Assembly (NCBI RefSeq): GCF_002959775.1
Contig: NZ_PPCX01000006.1
Coordinates: 34,055-98,054, forward strand
Direction: 5' to 3'
Origin: Veillonella rogosae JCM 15642
GTDB taxonomy: Bacteria; Bacillota; Negativicutes; Veillonellales; Veillonellaceae
DNA: 64,000 nt
The position numbers and the translations under genes were made by a program. Of this stretch, positions 61,662-64,000 are shown piece by piece (the first letter of the stretch is position 1; each line of letters opens with the position of its first letter). A model generated the notes under the pieces. The model did not search any database, was not told the origin of the DNA, and was given only the letters and a program-made list of their open reading frames with translations.

Positions 61662-63812
61662 ATGTTGCAGGTCATCAAACGGGATGGTACAAAGGTACCT
61701 TTCGACAAACACAAAATTGCTTTAGCTATTGAAAAGGCTGAGCATAGTAGTACAGGGTTGTACGAAGAGGGGTTAGCACAGCGTATTGCAGATGAAATAG
61801 AAGAATATGCTCAAAAGCTCCAAAAAGATATGACAATTTATGCTATTGAAGATCAAGTGTATTATAAGTTGATTGAGTATCATAATCCTGCAACGGCACG
61901 TGCCTATGAAGGTTACAAAGCTGTGCAAGCTTTTAAACGTCGTCAAAATACTACAGATGATGATGTAATTGGTTTGTTAGATCGCAGTAATGTTAGTGTT
62001 CTTGATGAGAATTCTAATAAGGACGCAGCGATTGTATCTACTCAACGTGATTTAATTGCTGGCGAGGTATCTAAGGATATTGCGCGTCGTAAATTAATTC
62101 CTACGGATATTTTAGAGGCTCATGATAGTGGTGCCATTCATTTCCATGATATGGACTATATTATTCAGCCCATGTTTAACTGTTGCTTAATCAATTTGGC
62201 AGACATGCTTACAAATGGTACGGTAATCAATGGTAAGAAAATTGATACACCTAAATCGTTCCAAGTGGCATGTACAGTTACAACGCAAATCATTGCTCAA
62301 GTTGCATCTGGTCAATATGGTGGTCAAAGTATTAATGGCATTGACCGTATTTTGGCGCCATTTGTACGTAAGTCTTATGAGAAAATCCTTAATAATGTTA
62401 TTGAAGAACAAGTTGAGATTTATGGCATGGAGCCTAATATGGAAAAGGCTCGTGAAATTGCTTGGAACCGTACGCGCAAAGAGGTTAAGGATGGAATTCA
62501 AACTATCCAGTATCAAATTAATACATTGATGACTACAAATGGTCAATCTCCATTTGTTACATTATTTATGTATTTCCAACCTGATTACGAATACGCTAAG
62601 GAAGCAGCTCTCATTACTGAAGAGATTTTACGTCAACGTATTAAAGGCGTAAAAAATGAAGCTGATGTATATATTACACCAGCTTTCCCTAAGTTGATTT
62701 ATGTTCTTGATGAACATAATGTAACACCAGATAGCCCATACTATTACTTAACTGAATTGGCTGCACAATGTACAGCTAAACGGATGTACCCAGATTATAT
62801 TTCCGCTAAAAAAATGAAGGAAAACTATGAAGGGAATGTATTTAGTCCAATGGGCTGTCGTTCCTTCTTATCTCCTTGGAAGGATGAAAAAGGAAACTAC
62901 AAATTTGATGGACGCTTTAACATGGGCGTTGTAAGCTTAAACTTGCCACAAATTGGTATTTTGGCTCGCGGTAGTGAAGAAAAATATTTTGAAATTTTAG
63001 ATAAACGTCTTGAATTAGCAGAAAAAGCATTGTTATTACGCTACAATCTTTTAAAAGATGTAGTGAGTGATGTGTCTCCAATTCACTGGCAACATGGTGC
63101 CATTGCACGCCTTAAGAAAGGTGAAAAAATTGGTCGTTTCTTATCTGGCGGATATGCAACAATTTCTCTTGGCTATATCGGTATCTATGAAGCTACTCGC
63201 TTGATTACAGGTGAGTCTAATACAGGCGAAAAAGGCCGTGTATTTGCTATGAAAATCATGGATCGTCTAAATGCCGCTATTGATTTATGGCATGATAAAC
63301 ACAACCTTGGTTTTGGCTTATATGGTACGCCTGCTGAAAGCTTAACAAATCGATTCTCTTCTTTAGATCGTGCCCGTTTTGGTGTTATTGAAGATATTAC
63401 AGATAAAGGGTATTACACTAATAGCTATCACGTAAATGTTCGTGAAGAGATTAATGTATTTGATAAATTTGCCTTTGAATCTGAGTTCCAAAAGAAATCT
63501 ACAGGCGGCTGTATTTCCTATGCGGAAATTCCGAATATGACTAATAATATTCCAGCTATTTTAACCATGATTCAATATATTTACGATCACATTTCTTATG
63601 CTGAGTTTAATACGAAATCCGACTACTGTCATGAATGTGGTTTTGATGGCGAAATCAAGGTAAATGAACATAACGAATGGGAATGCCCGCGCTGTCACAA
63701 TACGAATCGCGAAAAATTAACTGTTATTCGCCGTACATGTGGCTACCTTGGGGAAAACTTCTGGAATGAAGGCCGTACTAAAGAAATCAAAGATCGGGTA
63801 ATGCACATTTAA
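61662..63812 (+). CDS. nrdD: Anaerobic ribonucleoside-triphosphate reductase
   Basis: Oxygen-sensitive class III enzyme that reduces NTPs with a glycyl radical. The 716-residue protein has an N-terminal ATP-cone (VIKRDGTKVPFDKHKIALAI), the core with NLPQIGILARG and the C-terminal zinc site CHECGF...CPRC. The glycyl radical site is in RRTCGYLGENFWNEGR. GGGGAGG precedes the ATG. The activating enzyme NrdG is not found in the 190 bases after it, where a terminator closes the unit, so it may be elsewhere. Confidence 0.95.
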   Translation: MLQVIKRDGTKVPFDKHKIALAIEKAEHSSTGLYEEGLAQRIADEIEEYAQKLQKDMTIYAIEDQVYYKLIEYHNPATARAYEGYKAVQAFKRRQNTTDDDVIGLLDRSNVSVLDENSNKDAAIVSTQRDLIAGEVSKDIARRKLIPTDILEAHDSGAIHFHDMDYIIQPMFNCCLINLADMLTNGTVINGKKIDTPKSFQVACTVTTQIIAQVASGQYGGQSINGIDRILAPFVRKSYEKILNNVIEEQVEIYGMEPNMEKAREIAWNRTRKEVKDGIQTIQYQINTLMTTNGQSPFVTLFMYFQPDYEYAKEAALITEEILRQRIKGVKNEADVYITPAFPKLIYVLDEHNVTPDSPYYYLTELAAQCTAKRMYPDYISAKKMKENYEGNVFSPMGCRSFLSPWKDEKGNYKFDGRFNMGVVSLNLPQIGILARGSEEKYFEILDKRLELAEKALLLRYNLLKDVVSDVSPIHWQHGAIARLKKGEKIGRFLSGGYATISLGYIGIYEATRLITGESNTGEKGRVFAMKIMDRLNAAIDLWHDKHNLGFGLYGTPAESLTNRFSSLDRARFGVIEDITDKGYYTNSYHVNVREEINVFDKFAFESEFQKKSTGGCISYAEIPNMTNNIPAILTMIQYIYDHISYAEFNTKSDYCHECGFDGEIKVNEHNEWECPRCHNTNREKLTVIRRTCGYLGENFWNEGRTKEIKDRVMHI

Positions 63813-63845
63813 AATTATTAGAATTATAGTTATCATAAATACATG

Positions 63846-63876
63846 GTAAAAGCTGTGCCTAAGGCACAGCTTTTAC
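63846..63876 (+). terminator. Terminator after nrdD
   Basis: A 14-bp perfect stem GTAAAAGCTGTGCC/GGCACAGCTTTTAC with a TAA loop. The T-rich arm serves as tail. Confidence 0.88.
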
Positions 63877-63906
63877 TGTATTTGTACGCCGAATAGGCAT
63901 GACTAA

Positions 63907-63927
63907 ACCCCCAGTTAAACTGGGGGT
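63907..63927. other. Hairpin, possible IS200/IS605-type end
   Basis: ACCCCCAGTT-A-AACTGGGGGT is a perfect 10-bp palindrome of high G+C just past the nrdD terminator. Small G+C-rich hairpins like this mark the ends of IS200/IS605 elements, and in related elements lie close before tnpA. The window ends 73 bases later, so no transposase can be confirmed. Confidence 0.35.
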
Positions 63928-64000
63928 CGGTAAAAAATTCTTAGAGAAAAGGAAAGAACCTCCTAGTGATAGAATGAAGTTGGTCTGGCAACCACAACAT

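Overview
The window looks like chromosome of a Veillonella-type bacterium (Negativicutes: diderm Firmicutes). The gene set mixes outer-membrane genes (an LptD/OstA-like protein, a Wza-type polysaccharide exporter, a secretin) with genes typical of anaerobic Firmicutes (a SCIFF ranthipeptide and its radical SAM maturase, a BioY transporter, FeoA/FeoB with a Cys-rich partner, class III ribonucleotide reductase). Base composition is A+T-rich and even. Almost every gene is on the + strand; the exception is the DEAD-box helicase at 2616-3914. I name the genus from gene content only. I saw no tRNA, rRNA, CRISPR array or prophage.

Layout. 1-3.9 kb: topoisomerase III and a DEAD-box RNA helicase, convergent on a shared terminator. 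4.1-10.1 kb: iron region with a possible 28-residue membrane peptide, feoA, feoB, a FeoB-associated Cys-rich protein, a small helical protein and a P1B-type ATPase whose membrane metal motif is not CPC. 10.1-12.3 kb: two unknown membrane proteins and an ECF transporter S component. 12.3-14.0 kb: SCIFF precursor and maturase. 14.0-18.9 kb: hypF, hypC, hypD, hypE for NiFe-hydrogenase maturation. 19.1-23.3 kb: envelope genes (two unknown exported proteins, one with about five internal repeats; an LptD-like barrel; galU). The galU terminator carries a tiny palindromic insertion. 23.5-27.1 kb: a MaoC-like hot-dog protein, bioY, a thiolase and an acyl-CoA ligase, resembling the Bacillus yhfUTS group. 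27.1-33.2 kb: housekeeping genes (nucleoid-associated protein, YbaK-like deacylase, RNase H, two sugar-nucleotide epimerases, DUF1294 protein, glucose-6-phosphate isomerase). 33.3-35.3 kb: a two-gene secretin unit without a visible motor. 35.3-41.9 kb: an ABC-F ATPase and the livJHMGF branched-chain amino-acid transporter.

42.3-61.4 kb is a Wzx/Wzy-type surface polysaccharide locus: exporter (Wza-like), UDP-sugar dehydratase, chain-length regulator, BY-kinase-like protein, aminotransferase, initiating sugar-phosphate transferase, LicD/cytidylyltransferase/SDR trio (probably a CDP-activated polyol or similar phospho-substituent), glycosyltransferase, polymerase, ATP-grasp and CapA-like proteins, flippase, UDP-glucuronate epimerase, UDP-glucose dehydrogenase, VanZ-like protein and a CpsB-like PHP protein. 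UDP-glucose from galU and interconversion by the galE-type epimerases would feed it. 61.7-63.8 kb is nrdD, followed by a terminator and a hairpin that may be the edge of an IS200/IS605-type element.

The most unusual observation is that both regulatory proteins of the capsule locus appear catalytically dead. The BY-kinase-like protein has Thr instead of the Walker A lysine, Asn in Walker A' and no tyrosine tail. The CpsB-like phosphatase has lost six of the seven metal ligands known for pneumococcal CpsB. Other points of interest are the SCIFF locus with its internal terminator, the BioY-thiolase-ligase-MaoC group behind a possible BirA-type operator, the palindromic insertion with a 4-bp target duplication, and the non-CPC P-type ATPase next to the Feo genes.
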